The notes below the pieces were generated by a model. That model was not told the DNA's origin and made no database searches. It saw nothing but the letters and a program-made list of their open reading frames with translations. This document shows, piece by piece, positions 1 to 8,401 of a stretch of DNA of 64,000 nt. Position numbers and translations under genes: made by a program. Source of the stretch: Acetilactobacillus jinshanensis_A (GTDB lineage Bacteria > Bacillota > Bacilli > Lactobacillales > Lactobacillaceae); NCBI GenBank assembly GCA_043289735.1, contig CP171343.1, positions 868,001 to 932,000 on the forward strand. Reading direction: 5' to 3'. The number at the start of each line of letters is the position of its first letter. Positions within the stretch are counted from its first letter, which is position 1.

Positions 1-687
1 ACTAATGGACGGGGTATTTAACGTCGAACCGTTTAACTGAAGTCGGCTATCAATCATTTCCTTTTCACGTTCAGAGAACAGGAAATTCTTATCACTGATG
101 ATTTCTCGGGCCGTTGCGTATTTAATGACGTAATGATTCTTATCTTTCTTATAATAAGCGTAATAACTAACCCCGTCGTCGTTGTAAAAATGCTCCGGCT
201 TCTGGTGGGTCCACTTCGTATCCACGAAGACTAATAAATTATCCTTATTATAAGCTTCTTCGGTCGGGTTGAACTGGGTCTGAATGTAGAGATTGCTTTC
301 GGCTTCACTCTGGGCGTCGCTGATCAAGCCGTCCAAGATCGCAAAGACTTCGTTCGGCTTATACTGCAGGATATTATATTCCAAGTTGCTGATTCGGTTA
401 CGGATCAAAACATCATCGGTGTCCCGTTCAGCGCTTTCGAAGCCCTTTTCGGTAACGGTCAATTCCTTATGGGCTTCCTTACGCAGCTGCTTCTTAGCGT
501 GATGGCTTAAATCACCGTCTTCATCGTTTAATTTACTATAAATCTTTAAGATCTTATGAATATCACCGATGACCGATTTTAAATCGTTAACCACCTGTAA
601 CCGCTTTTTACGGTTCTGTTTAATATTGTACTTTCGTTCTTTATCTTTTTTGGTTAATTTCTTAGCAAGATCTTGTTTCTGATCCAT
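1..687 (-). CDS. Unrecognised protein, 3' end beyond the window
   Basis: The frame is open from an ATG at 687 to the window edge, giving 229 codons with no stop. A GGAAG Shine-Dalgarno lies about 10 nt upstream of the ATG. The N-terminal 80 residues are strongly charged and Lys-rich (starting MDQKQDLAKKLTKKD) and look helical or coiled-coil. The rest is acidic and soluble, with no membrane segment or signal peptide. I do not recognise the family. It lies directly downstream of a decayed aminotransferase gene whose last frame reads into it without a stop, so it was probably co-transcribed with that gene. The reading frame is certain; the function is unknown. Confidence 0.7.
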   Translation of the reverse strand, partial: MDQKQDLAKKLTKKDKERKYNIKQNRKKRLQVVNDLKSVIGDIHKILKIYSKLNDEDGDLSHHAKKQLRKEAHKELTVTEKGFESAERDTDDVLIRNRISNLEYNILQYKPNEVFAILDGLISDAQSEAESNLYIQTQFNPTEEAYNKDNLLVFVDTKWTHQKPEHFYNDDGVSYYAYYKKDKNHYVIKYATAREIISDKNFLFSEREKEMIDSRLQLNGSTLNTPSIS

Positions 688-1780
688 TTTCAGACTTCCT
701 TCTATAACGAACTTCTGGATTCGCCGAACGGCTTTCTTAATGTTATCAGTACTAACGGCGTAACTGATTCTAAGGTGACCTTCACACCGGGGCCAAAGGC
801 ACTGCCAGGTACAACCCCTACGTGAGCTTTCACAGCTAATTCGTTGCAAATTTAATACTATTTTGGGTAAACTGGCTTGGAATCTTAGCAAAGATATAGA
901 AAGCACCGCTAGGTTCAGGACTGGTGAATCCAGCTTTAGCTAAACCATCACGTAAGATATCACGACGCTGCTTATAGACTTTCGCATCTTCGGACCGTCT
1001 TCGTAACCGTTCTTAAAGGCTTCACTAGCTGCGGACTGGGCACAGGTGGTTGATTACCTTAGCAGGTCCGCAAATTAAACCGATTCGGTATCCAGTCATA
1101 GCAAAGGTCTTGGAAACTCCGTTGAAGACGATGGCCTGATCCGGTAATAAAACTAGCATTGAAGTATGCGGATGATCATAGGTTAATTCACTGTAAATTT
1201 CATCACAGATACAGAAAATGTGATGTTTCTTGATCACCTTGGCTAAGGCCTGTAATTCTGTTTAGTATATGTATTACCAACCGGGTTATTAGGATAGTTA
1301 AGGATTAAAGCTTTAGTCTTTGGATGATCTTTAAAGTAGCTTCTAATTTTTCAGGAGTTAATTTAAAGTCATCCTGAGAGTCGTTAACTAATACGGCTTT
1401 AGCACCTTTAATGGTAACGTTCGGGATGTATAACGGAAAGATCGGGGTTGGGATAATGACCTCATCGCCCGGATTCAAGATGGCGTTAAAGTAGGAATGA
1501 ATCCCTTCGCTAACGCCGACAGTAACGAGGATCTGCGTTTTCGGATCGTAATGCAGATTATACTTATCCCTTAAGAATGACGTAACGGCAAAATGCCACG
1601 AGGATTGGTGTAATGACTATGGTTATCTTCAATTGCTTTGACTGCGGCCTTCTTAATGTGTTCAGGAGTGGCAAAATCAGGTTCACCGATGGTCAATTTA
1701 ATCAAATCAGGAATCTTCGAAATTTTCTGATTAAATCCCAAGATTGCACTTGGTTTCATGTTTTCAGCAAACGTACTCAT
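688..1780 (-). pseudogene. Decayed class I aminotransferase, copy A
   Basis: The start (MSTFAENMKPSAILGFNQ) and residues such as IGEPDFATP and the PLP-lysine region SKTFAMTGYRIG (about 1110) mark a fold-type I pyridoxal-phosphate aminotransferase of the AraT/PatA kind, which transaminates aromatic or related amino acids in lactobacilli. The gene would be about 390 residues, but only two pieces of about 70 residues are open. Further homologous stretches, including a DPKTQILVTVG-like segment near 1530 and a C-terminal GHLRISYAVSTDNIKKAV piece near 760, lie in shifted frames. Several indels are therefore needed. The last frame has no stop before the next gene. This is a non-functional remnant, one of two tandem copies. 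Confidence 0.85.
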
Positions 1781-1783
1781 CCA

Positions 1784-2208
1784 TTCTTAAAAGCTTCACT
1801 AGCTGCATACTGAGCACAAGTGGTCGCTGACATGATGGTAAAGGCATGAACTTTATTGATTTTGCTGATCAGTTGAGACGGGCCGCAGACGAGGCCGATT
1901 CGCCAGCCGGTCATGGCAAAGGCTTTCGAAACGCCGTTCATTACGATCGTCTGTCTTGGAATAAATTAGCGATAGAATAGTGAGGAAGCCATATGTTAAT
2001 TCACTGTAAATTTCGTCACTGATGCAAAAGTATTAATGTAAACTAGTTTGGCGCCGTGCATAAAACGTTCGGAATGTAAAACGGGTAAATCGGGGACGGC
2101 ATTAACACTTCGTCCCCTTTATTGAGGATAGTGCTCAAGACCGAGCTAATTCCTTCACTAGCCCCGGTCGTTACTAACATTTGGGTCTTAGGGTCAAAAT
2201 ATGGTAAC
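1784..2208 (-). pseudogene. Decayed class I aminotransferase, copy B (internal fragment)
   Basis: This is a second aminotransferase relic immediately upstream of copy A. In shifting frames it shows DPKTQMLVTTGASEGI (about 2190), DEVLMPSPIYPFYIPN, a PLP-lysine region SKAFAMTGWRIGLVCGPS (about 1900) and a CAQYAASEAFKNG piece that ends just before the start of copy A. The N-terminal quarter and the C-terminal third are missing. The wording resembles copy A closely (ASEAFKNG in both), so the pair looks like an old tandem duplication that decayed. The 5' break sits at the terminator of the RNA element at 2209-2491. Confidence 0.8.
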
Positions 2209-2241
2209 AAAAAAGAGCTACCCGAGTTCCACTCGAATAAC
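2209..2241 (-). terminator. Rho-independent terminator of the unassigned RNA
   Basis: An 11-bp helix (2217-2227 with 2231-2241, including G-T pairs) closes a 3-nt loop and is followed on the minus strand by a run of T at 2209-2214. Confidence 0.75.
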
Positions 2242-2491
2242 GCCCTTTTAGGTTGAACACGCGTTCTTTGACGCCGCCTCAGCTCCAGATACTAAGAGCC
2301 AGCCTGTGGCCATCAGGCTCTAGAGCATTAGTTGTCGGTGGTTTATATGTCCACTTAGGTTTTTGTCCCAACGCTCTTCTCATGCAAGGTTCAAGTGCAA
2401 CGGACGGCTGCTACCTTCAAATCCATTTCGTCGGAGACATCCCAAAGAGGCACTATTCGTCTCAGCCATCGGAACATGGAGAACCGGTCAA
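2209..2491 (-). ncRNA. Unassigned structured RNA or leader with its own terminator
   Basis: Between racD and the aminotransferase relics lies about 280 nt with strong RNA features on the minus strand. A -10-like TATGAT is at 2498-2503. A 7-bp helix pairs CACTATT with AATAGTG around an inner CCAT/ATGG hairpin (about 2448-2495). A hairpin with AGAGCC/GGCTCT arms lies near 2300-2325. A terminator ends the element at 2209-2241. The position suggests a leader once serving the aminotransferases, or a free small RNA. It does not match the tmRNA, RNase P, SRP, lysine, TPP, M-box or SAM motifs I know. A T-box is conceivable (GATGG apical loop, GTGGAAC near the end) but the canonical T-box core is absent. 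Confidence 0.45.
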
Positions 2492-2521
2492 TAGTGTATC
2501 ATAAATTTATTTTTTTATTAA

Positions 2522-3235
2522 TTATTTATTCTTTTGATGCTTTTCAGCTAAACGAATTGAATGATCGACCAGTACCGCCTGGGAATCGATCACGGGATAA
2601 CGACGATTACCGGCCCGTTCCTGAGCTAACGAAAACTCGGTACAGCCTAAAATCACGACGTCACAATGAAGCTGGTTCACCATTTCAGCTAAAATATGAT
2701 GATATAACTTGGGATTAGCGTAATTTTTAGCCTTTACATCTTGATAAATCAGATGCATGGTTTCTTCTTCAATATGTTTAGTGGGCAGAATCAGTTGATA
2801 ACCATGTTTAACCACATCCTGATTATAGATGTGATCAGCTAACGTTCCGCGGGTCGCAATTAAGCCCACCCGTTTAGCATGCGGATACCGTTTACCAATC
2901 TCCGCAACGGCTTCACTGGGCATATGCAGCACCGGAGCGTTAGCGACTTGTTGAATCTGATGATAAAAGTAATGCGCGGTGTTACACGGCAACGCATAAA
3001 ATTCCGGATGCAACCGGTTTTGCTGGCGAACGTCATCTAACAACGCCGGTAAAGGATTCGGCTTACGGTGATCCATGATGTAACTAGTTCGGTCCGGAAT
3101 CGTCGCGTGATTAACTAAGATATAATTTAAATATTCCTGATCAGAATGGGCCGGAGTCCTTAAATTCAGTAAATGAATATAGGTTTCCGTCGCTTCGGTG
3201 CCCATTCCACCCAGAATGGTAAAGAAATGCTTCAT
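2522..3235 (-). CDS. racD: Aspartate racemase
   Basis: A 237-residue member of the Asp/Glu racemase family, which interconverts L- and D-aspartate without a cofactor by a two-cysteine mechanism. Both catalytic cysteines are visible: Cys84 in ALPCNTAH and Cys198 in ILGCTEFSL. The glycine-rich GGMG motif is at residues 9-12. Length and ends are normal for the family. It is the last gene of the asnB-murE-ligase-racD operon and would supply D-Asp for the peptidoglycan crossbridge made by the adjacent ligase. The gene pair matches the known Enterococcus faecium Asl/Rac arrangement. The call is firm; a glutamate-type racemase is less likely given the neighbour. Confidence 0.9.
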   Translation of the reverse strand: MKHFFTILGGMGTEATETYIHLLNLRTPAHSDQEYLNYILVNHATIPDRTSYIMDHRKPNPLPALLDDVRQQNRLHPEFYALPCNTAHYFYHQIQQVANAPVLHMPSEAVAEIGKRYPHAKRVGLIATRGTLADHIYNQDVVKHGYQLILPTKHIEEETMHLIYQDVKAKNYANPKLYHHILAEMVNQLHCDVVILGCTEFSLAQERAGNRRYPVIDSQAVLVDHSIRLAEKHQKNK

Positions 3236-3242
3236 CGATTAA

Positions 3243-4496
3243 TTATTCTTTCGTTAAGGCAAAGTATTTCGCAAAATTCTTAGTATAGTTATGATCGATC
3301 CATTTCACCAGGAGCCAGCGTTTAAAGTTACGGTCCTTACGGTACCAGAAGGTTCGACCGTAACGGCCCTCTTTAATCAGCTTTAAGGCCGTTCGTTTAT
3401 CGGCACTGTCCTTCGTATAATGCTTGAAGACGTTGTTGCCGACGCCTAACCAAAGCATATATTTCTTAGGATCCTTATTAGCATAGACACACGGCTTACC
3501 CTTTAAACTATCAAAGGCGTAATCCTGAACGGCCCAATCAGCTAAATTATATCCGTTTAAGGAAACGAAGAAACTGCTGCGGCCCTGTCGTAGGTTAATT
3601 TCAAAGACCTTAAACGAACCGTCTCGATGATCAAATTTAATATCAAAGTTAGCATAGCCTACAAATTTAATGGCTTCTAAGAACTTCTTGATGGTGTCAT
3701 AAATTTTTTGATTGTATTCCGGCAAGATGGCAACGTAATTACCGATGGCCGACGGTGAACAGTCTTCCAATAACGGATGGCCTAAGCACATCATTCGAAC
3801 CTTATGGTAACGATCCACATAAGCGTTTAAAACCCGCATGTTGCTATCGTCACCCGGAATAAAGTCCTGTAAAATCAAGTCGGACTGATAGCCGTGACTA
3901 TAAATTTCGTAAACGACGTGTTTAAATTCTTTTTCACTCTTAATCGTGAAGGTCTTTCGACGGCCCTTAAAATGAATCTTCAGCCATTCCACACTGTTGG
4001 CGGGTTTTAATTCCACCGGATAACCAAACGGCTGTTTAATCGGCGCCTTATCTTCATACATCTTACGGGTAATAATCTGAGTCTTTGGATAAGGTAGATG
4101 ATACTTATCACAAACGTGATAAAAGTTTTCCTTATCGTTTAGCTGCTTAATCTCATGATAATTAACGTAAGGACAATCAAAGACGTCGCTCAATTCGTCT
4201 TTATGTTTAGAAATCAACTCAGCGTAACCATCACTGCAGCCGATTAAAATAACCGGTTCTTTATGAGAAGCGTACTTACGCTTTAATTTTCGCATGGTTT
4301 GAATCCAGACCGGATCACTAGCAAAGCCCGGAATCAGAGTTAAATCAACGATCTTAGTAAATCGAGTCGGTGCAAATTGAGTCTGAGCATAAGCTTTAAT
4401 CGGCTGACCATATTTTCAGTATAAAGAACGCGCCATTCCATAAACGTTAAAATCACTGCCTAATAGAATAACGGTAAATTTAGGTTGCTTATTCAT
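3243..4496 (-). pseudogene. D-aspartate ligase for the wall crossbridge, interrupted by an in-frame TGA
   Basis: Read from the ATG at 4496, which has an AAGGG site in the end of murE, this is a 417-codon ATP-grasp protein of the Asl type. That enzyme joins the beta-carboxyl of D-Asp to the epsilon-amino group of Lys in the peptidoglycan precursor, in the cytoplasm. The N-terminal pre-ATP-grasp segment (VILLGSDFNVYGMARSLY) is followed at codon 27 (4416-4418) by TGA and then by KYGQPIKAYAQTQFAPTRF in the same frame. The remainder is open to the normal end, with ATP-grasp residues such as VELKPANS and FEINLRQGRSS. Without readthrough the next ATG (4295) yields 350 residues and loses the first fold element. 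TGA is a normal stop in this genome (zapA, ruvX, cshB). It is either a recent nonsense mutation or a base error. Confidence 0.75.
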
Positions 4497-4501
4497 AATA
4501 A

Positions 4502-6031
4502 TTATCCCTTCAAAATCTTTTTAACAACTACTGAATCGGTAGCGTAAGGAACGTTCTGACCTTTAATCTTTTGATAAGGATCACGTCCCTTTCCGGCAAT
4601 AATTACCATATCATTGGGTTTACCAGCCTTAATGGCTTCTTTAATCGCTTTTGATCGATCCATCTCAAAATGAACTTCTACTTTATTGTGATCAATATGC
4701 TGATCAATTTCTTTAGCGATCTTTAACGGGCTCTCAAAACCGGGATCATCCATGGTCAAGAAAGCAACCTGAGCGTATTCCGTTAAAGCCTTCCCAAACC
4801 CAGAACGGCGGTTAACGCCTTTATCACCGGTACTACCCAGGACACAAATTATTCGGCCCTTAGAATTTTCACGGCGTAAGAAACTTAATAAAGCATGCAT
4901 ACTACCGTAATCATGGGCGTAATCAACATAAACGGTCCCGTGATTCTTAGTATGATAACGTTCCATTCGTCCGGGAACGGTAACCCGTTTCAAGCCCTTA
5001 TAAATATCATGCGGCGTCGCGTGATCAAAGCCTGCCGCAATGGCAGCCGCGGTGGCGTTTGATTCGTTATAATCACCCGGCATCGCTAATTTATAAGTTC
5101 CGTGAATACTCAATCTCTTAGCCTTTTTGCTCTGATCGTCGATTACGATCTGGTTAGCGGACATGGTATCCTTAAGGCTCTTAAACGTAAAGTCAACCTT
5201 GACCGGATATTCAGGATGACTACCCTCTCGAGCAAAAGTATAAATGTTTTCCGGAGGCGTCGTCGATTTAGCCGCGTGGTAAATATCTTCTAAATGCTGA
5301 GTTTCAGCATTAATCACGCAGATCCGTGAATTTCGTAATAACTGTTCTTTACAATGCATATAATTAGCAAAATTCGGGTGTTCGTTCGGACCGATGTGAT
5401 CCGGAGTAATGTTCAAGAAGAAGCCGACGTCGTAATGAAGCCCGTAAACCCGGTTCCGTAAATAGGACTGGGAAGAAACTTCCATCACGAAGGTCTTCAT
5501 CCCGTTATCAACCGCCCGGCGCATGTTCTTAAAAGTATCCAGCGATTCCGGAGTGGTTAGCCGCGACTTATATTTTTCACCGGGGCCCAGGAAAGTGTCA
5601 ATCGTGGTGGACATCCCGGTTCGCCGATGCGTGGTGTACTGCAAGATGCTGCGGGTAAAGTATGCCGACGTGGTCTTGCCCTTCGTCCCCGTATAGGCGA
5701 TAACGAATAAATCATCCTGGGGATAGCCGTAATAACAGGCCCCTAACAATGACATGGCTTTCTGGACATCGGTCACGATAATCTGGGTTAATCCGGCCCC
5801 TTCTTGATAAGGTCGTTCACTAACGTAAGCGCCGATGCCTCGTTGCTTGGCACTCGCTAAATAAGCCGGCTTAAAATTACCTTTGCAGAAAAAGAGGCCT
5901 TGGGGCTTAGCGGTCCGTGAATCATAAGTTACGGAATAAAAAGTGGTTAACCGACCCATTTTAATGGACTTTAAAAGTTTATGTTCCATTAATAAGGTCT
6001 TAATTTCATCGATATTGATTGATAATTTCAA
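4502..6031 (-). CDS. murE: UDP-MurNAc-tripeptide synthetase (MurE, L-lysine type)
   Basis: 509 residues, full length. It adds the third amino acid to UDP-MurNAc-L-Ala-D-Glu in the cytoplasm, using ATP. The Mur-ligase P-loop TGTKGKT is at 114-120, the central signature EVSSQSY at 184-190, ITPDH at 208-212, and the C-terminal domain contains YVDYAHDYGSMHALL. The amino-acid selectivity loop reads DDPGFESP (428-435). It lacks the Arg of the DNPR motif in meso-diaminopimelate enzymes, so L-Lys (or Orn) is expected, in keeping with a Lys-D-Asp crossbridge. Its 3' end carries the ribosome-binding site of the D-Asp ligase, and it follows asnB by 27 nt. Confidence 0.9.
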   Translation of the reverse strand: MKLSINIDEIKTLLMEHKLLKSIKMGRLTTFYSVTYDSRTAKPQGLFFCKGNFKPAYLASAKQRGIGAYVSERPYQEGAGLTQIIVTDVQKAMSLLGACYYGYPQDDLFVIAYTGTKGKTTSAYFTRSILQYTTHRRTGMSTTIDTFLGPGEKYKSRLTTPESLDTFKNMRRAVDNGMKTFVMEVSSQSYLRNRVYGLHYDVGFFLNITPDHIGPNEHPNFANYMHCKEQLLRNSRICVINAETQHLEDIYHAAKSTTPPENIYTFAREGSHPEYPVKVDFTFKSLKDTMSANQIVIDDQSKKAKRLSIHGTYKLAMPGDYNESNATAAAIAAGFDHATPHDIYKGLKRVTVPGRMERYHTKNHGTVYVDYAHDYGSMHALLSFLRRENSKGRIICVLGSTGDKGVNRRSGFGKALTEYAQVAFLTMDDPGFESPLKIAKEIDQHIDHNKVEVHFEMDRSKAIKEAIKAGKPNDMVIIAGKGRDPYQKIKGQNVPYATDSVVVKKILKG

Positions 6032-6058
6032 AATAAATTTCCTTCCCGCTGGAATAAA

Positions 6059-7948
6059 TTACCGGTCATTCTTAGTTAAATGAACGTGCTTAATCATATT
6101 GATGTTGGTATTTTCTGGGAAGTAAATCTCGTACCAAATAATGAAGCAATAGATGGTATAAATCTTTTGCATATTAGACTTACCATTATCATGCTGCTTA
6201 ACTAATTTATCTAAATACTTAACGTTAAAGAACCGGTGAGCAACGTCGGAATGAAAGACCTTCATAATCATTTGATGATACTTAGGCAATCGCATCCACG
6301 AAGCTAACGGCGACGGAAAGCCTAACTTAGGCCGATTAGCAGCCATCGGAACCTGTGAATTAGCGGCCTTTCGCCAAATATACTTCGTTACGCCGTTCTT
6401 AATTCGCAAACGAGCCGGAACGGTCATCGCAAAGTTAGCAATCTCTTTATCAACGAACGGAGTCCGGACTTCTAACGAATTGCACATACTCATTCGATCA
6501 GCTTGATGTAGAATATCAAACGGTAACCAGGTCTTAATGTCAAAGTACTGTTCCTGAGTTACCGGATCTTTATCATTAACCTGATCAAAAATATGTTTAG
6601 TATATTTACCCGAATCAACGTTCATGCTCGGGTGCTTTAATAACTTATTTCGTTCCGCATTATTAAAGATGTAGTTAACTCGGTAATAATTTTCCCACAG
6701 CGGCTGGCCACCACGGATCAAGAAACGGCGACCGTGAAAACGCGGCAATTTAGCAGCTAATTTACTCAAGCCAACTCGAATGAACTTCGGAACCATCTTC
6801 TTATATTTTTCAAAGGATTGATAATCCATATAGGTTACGTAACCACCGAAGAATTCATCAATGCCTTCACCACTTAAGGCAACCTTAACGTCTTTACGAG
6901 TATCTCTAGACAGATAAAAGGCCTGATTTTCAGCAGCGTTCGAAAGCGGTTCATCCATATAATACATAATCGTGGGAACAATCTTAAAGTAATCATCAGC
7001 GTTCATGTAAATCTGGGTGTTCTTTTGATGAATACGATTAGCAAACTTAGTTGAATACTTTAATTCACTATACTTAGAATCTTTATAACCTAACGAAAAC
7101 GAATGAATCGGAGTATGCTTAGCAGCTTCGTTCAAGATATAACTAGAATCCACCCCGCTAGATAAGAACGAACCCACGGGAACGTCTGAAACCATATGGG
7201 CTTTGACGGTATCACTAACCAGTTGATGAATCTTATTAACGGCATCTTTAGTCGTCATCTGATTATCAATATGATTGTAGTTAAAATGATAATATTCATG
7301 CTTTTCCAGCCGATTACTATCGATATGATAGATCACGTACTGACTGGGCATGACTTTATAAACGTGCTTAAACAGCGTTTTATCACTAGGAATAAACTGA
7401 AAGCTCAAATGAATCGGCAACAGTTTAGTGTTAAATTCCTTCTTAAAGTTCGGATGTTCCAAGAAGGTCTTAATTTCGGAGCCCCACAGAAACGTCTTAC
7501 CATCGTAATAATAATAAAGCGGCTTAATCCCAAAGTGATCACGGGCAGCCAAGACCTGTTTCTTCGTACTGTCGTAAATTACGAAGGCAAACATCCCGCG
7601 CAATTTCTTAAGGATTTCGGCACCCCAGGCTTCGTAACCCCGGATAATAACTTCGGAATCCACATCGGTTTGAAAAGTATAGCCCAGTTTCTGTAATTCT
7701 TTTCGAATTTCTTTATAATTATAAATTTCACCATTATAAGTTAAGACCTTAGTATGATCCTGACTAAATAACGGCTGACCACCGTGAGCTAAATCAATAA
7801 TGGACAAGCGACGGAAGCCCATCGAAACTTTACCGTCATTAAAATAAGCTTCATCATCCGGGCCCCGATGTTTAATCCGGTTAGCCATGTTTTCAATGGT
7901 GCCCTTGGGGACATCTTTTTGATCCACGTAACCAACGAATCCACACAT
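6059..7948 (-). CDS. asnB: Glutamine-dependent asparagine synthase, probably amidating the wall D-Asp
   Basis: 629 residues. The protein starts MCGFVGYV, so Cys2 is the glutaminase nucleophile of a class II amidotransferase. The synthetase half has the ATP-pyrophosphatase loop SGVDSS at 264-269. Free asparagine synthesis and peptidoglycan amidation are done by closely related proteins (AsnB, AsnH, LtsA). Being the first gene of an operon with murE, D-Asp ligase and aspartate racemase, this copy most likely converts the side-chain D-Asp of the wall precursor to D-Asn, as Lactococcus AsnH does; this is inferred from context. A GAGGAG site lies 9 nt before the ATG and a good promoter lies at 7975-8003. 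Confidence 0.85.
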   Translation of the reverse strand: MCGFVGYVDQKDVPKGTIENMANRIKHRGPDDEAYFNDGKVSMGFRRLSIIDLAHGGQPLFSQDHTKVLTYNGEIYNYKEIRKELQKLGYTFQTDVDSEVIIRGYEAWGAEILKKLRGMFAFVIYDSTKKQVLAARDHFGIKPLYYYYDGKTFLWGSEIKTFLEHPNFKKEFNTKLLPIHLSFQFIPSDKTLFKHVYKVMPSQYVIYHIDSNRLEKHEYYHFNYNHIDNQMTTKDAVNKIHQLVSDTVKAHMVSDVPVGSFLSSGVDSSYILNEAAKHTPIHSFSLGYKDSKYSELKYSTKFANRIHQKNTQIYMNADDYFKIVPTIMYYMDEPLSNAAENQAFYLSRDTRKDVKVALSGEGIDEFFGGYVTYMDYQSFEKYKKMVPKFIRVGLSKLAAKLPRFHGRRFLIRGGQPLWENYYRVNYIFNNAERNKLLKHPSMNVDSGKYTKHIFDQVNDKDPVTQEQYFDIKTWLPFDILHQADRMSMCNSLEVRTPFVDKEIANFAMTVPARLRIKNGVTKYIWRKAANSQVPMAANRPKLGFPSPLASWMRLPKYHQMIMKVFHSDVAHRFFNVKYLDKLVKQHDNGKSNMQKIYTIYCFIIWYEIYFPENTNINMIKHVHLTKNDR

Positions 7949-7974
7949 GTTAATTACTCCTCAATTTTTAAGCG

Positions 7975-8003
7975 ATTATCAGTCAATTTTATATTAAATT
8001 CAA
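7975..8003 (-). promoter_or_regulatory. Promoter of the asnB-murE-ligase-racD operon
   Basis: On the minus strand, -35 TTGAAT (7998-8003) and -10 GATAAT (7975-7980) are separated by exactly 17 nt, about 25 nt upstream of asnB. Confidence 0.7.
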
Positions 8004-8079
8004 GTTTATAATTACATAGATATTGTAACAAAAAAAACTTTCATTAACCATAAATATTTCCTAAGATTAATTAGAATCC

Positions 8080-8108
8080 TTTTCAAAGGTATCCCTATCG
8101 TGTATAAT
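8080..8108 (+). promoter_or_regulatory. Promoter of tRNA-Leu(CAG)
   Basis: -10 TATAAT at 8103-8108 with TTTTCA at 8080-8085, spacing 17 nt; the tRNA starts 13 nt downstream. Confidence 0.6.
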
Positions 8109-8120
8109 AATAGTTGTGTT

Positions 8121-8204
8121 GCCCCAATGGCGGAATTGGCAGACGCGCGGCGTTCAGGTCGCCGTGGGATTTTTCCCATATAGGTTCGAATCCTACTTGG
8201 GGCA
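8121..8204 (+). tRNA. tRNA-Leu(CAG)
   Basis: 84 nt with a long variable arm. Acceptor GCCCCAA pairs with TTGGGGC, discriminator A. The anticodon loop is TTCAGGT, so the anticodon is CAG. It has its own promoter, lies apart from the rRNA-linked cluster, and encodes no CCA. Confidence 0.95.
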
Positions 8205-8208
8205 TTAA

Positions 8209-8340
8209 TTAGTTACCGCTTTTTTTTTTGCGATTTTTAAAAACGATTAAATAAATGAACATCACTTGCAAGATTATAATCACCGCCGCCCATACCAAAA
8301 TGGTCAGCCACGGTTTTGCTGACCGGTTTTGCGTCCAGTT
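8209..8340 (-). other. Possible remnant of a small membrane protein
   Basis: A minus-strand frame between tRNA-Leu and mscL reads about 43 residues. It has a polar N-terminus ending SAKPW, then a clear hydrophobic helix (LTILVWAAVIIILQVMFIYL) and a basic tail. It has no usable start codon in frame; a TGA sits just upstream, and a TTG preceded by AAGG lies one frame away, so a one-base indel could have destroyed a real small gene. A chance hydrophobic frame is also possible. Confidence 0.3.
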
Positions 8341-8401
8341 TCAAATTATCGCGACCTTATTAATTAATAATAATTTAAATAACGAAAGGATCTTAATTCA
8401 G

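Noticed and set aside
2450..2475. GGCTGAGA in the unassigned RNA, as in TPP riboswitches
   Set aside because: The second TPP half (ACCTGATCTGG and the following helix) is absent, and no thiamine gene is near.
2209..2491. tmRNA, RNase P, SRP or lysine riboswitch
   Set aside because: None of the core motifs (tRNA-like T-arm, RNase P GAAAGTCC, SRP GGAAGG tetraloop, lysine-box core) are present; length also differs from tmRNA and RNase P.
4416..4418. UGA recoded as Trp in this genome
   Set aside because: UGA ends zapA, ruvX, nrnA and cshB normally, and the only Trp tRNA has anticodon CCA, so general recoding is not supported; only local readthrough remains possible.
7196..7696. 166-codon plus-strand ORF opposite asnB
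   Set aside because: It is the antisense of a conserved gene, without ribosome site or recognisable domains.
8255..8401. Longer mscL start with a 49-residue leader
   Set aside because: No Shine-Dalgarno and no homology; the ATG at 8402 has a good site and the family's N-terminus.
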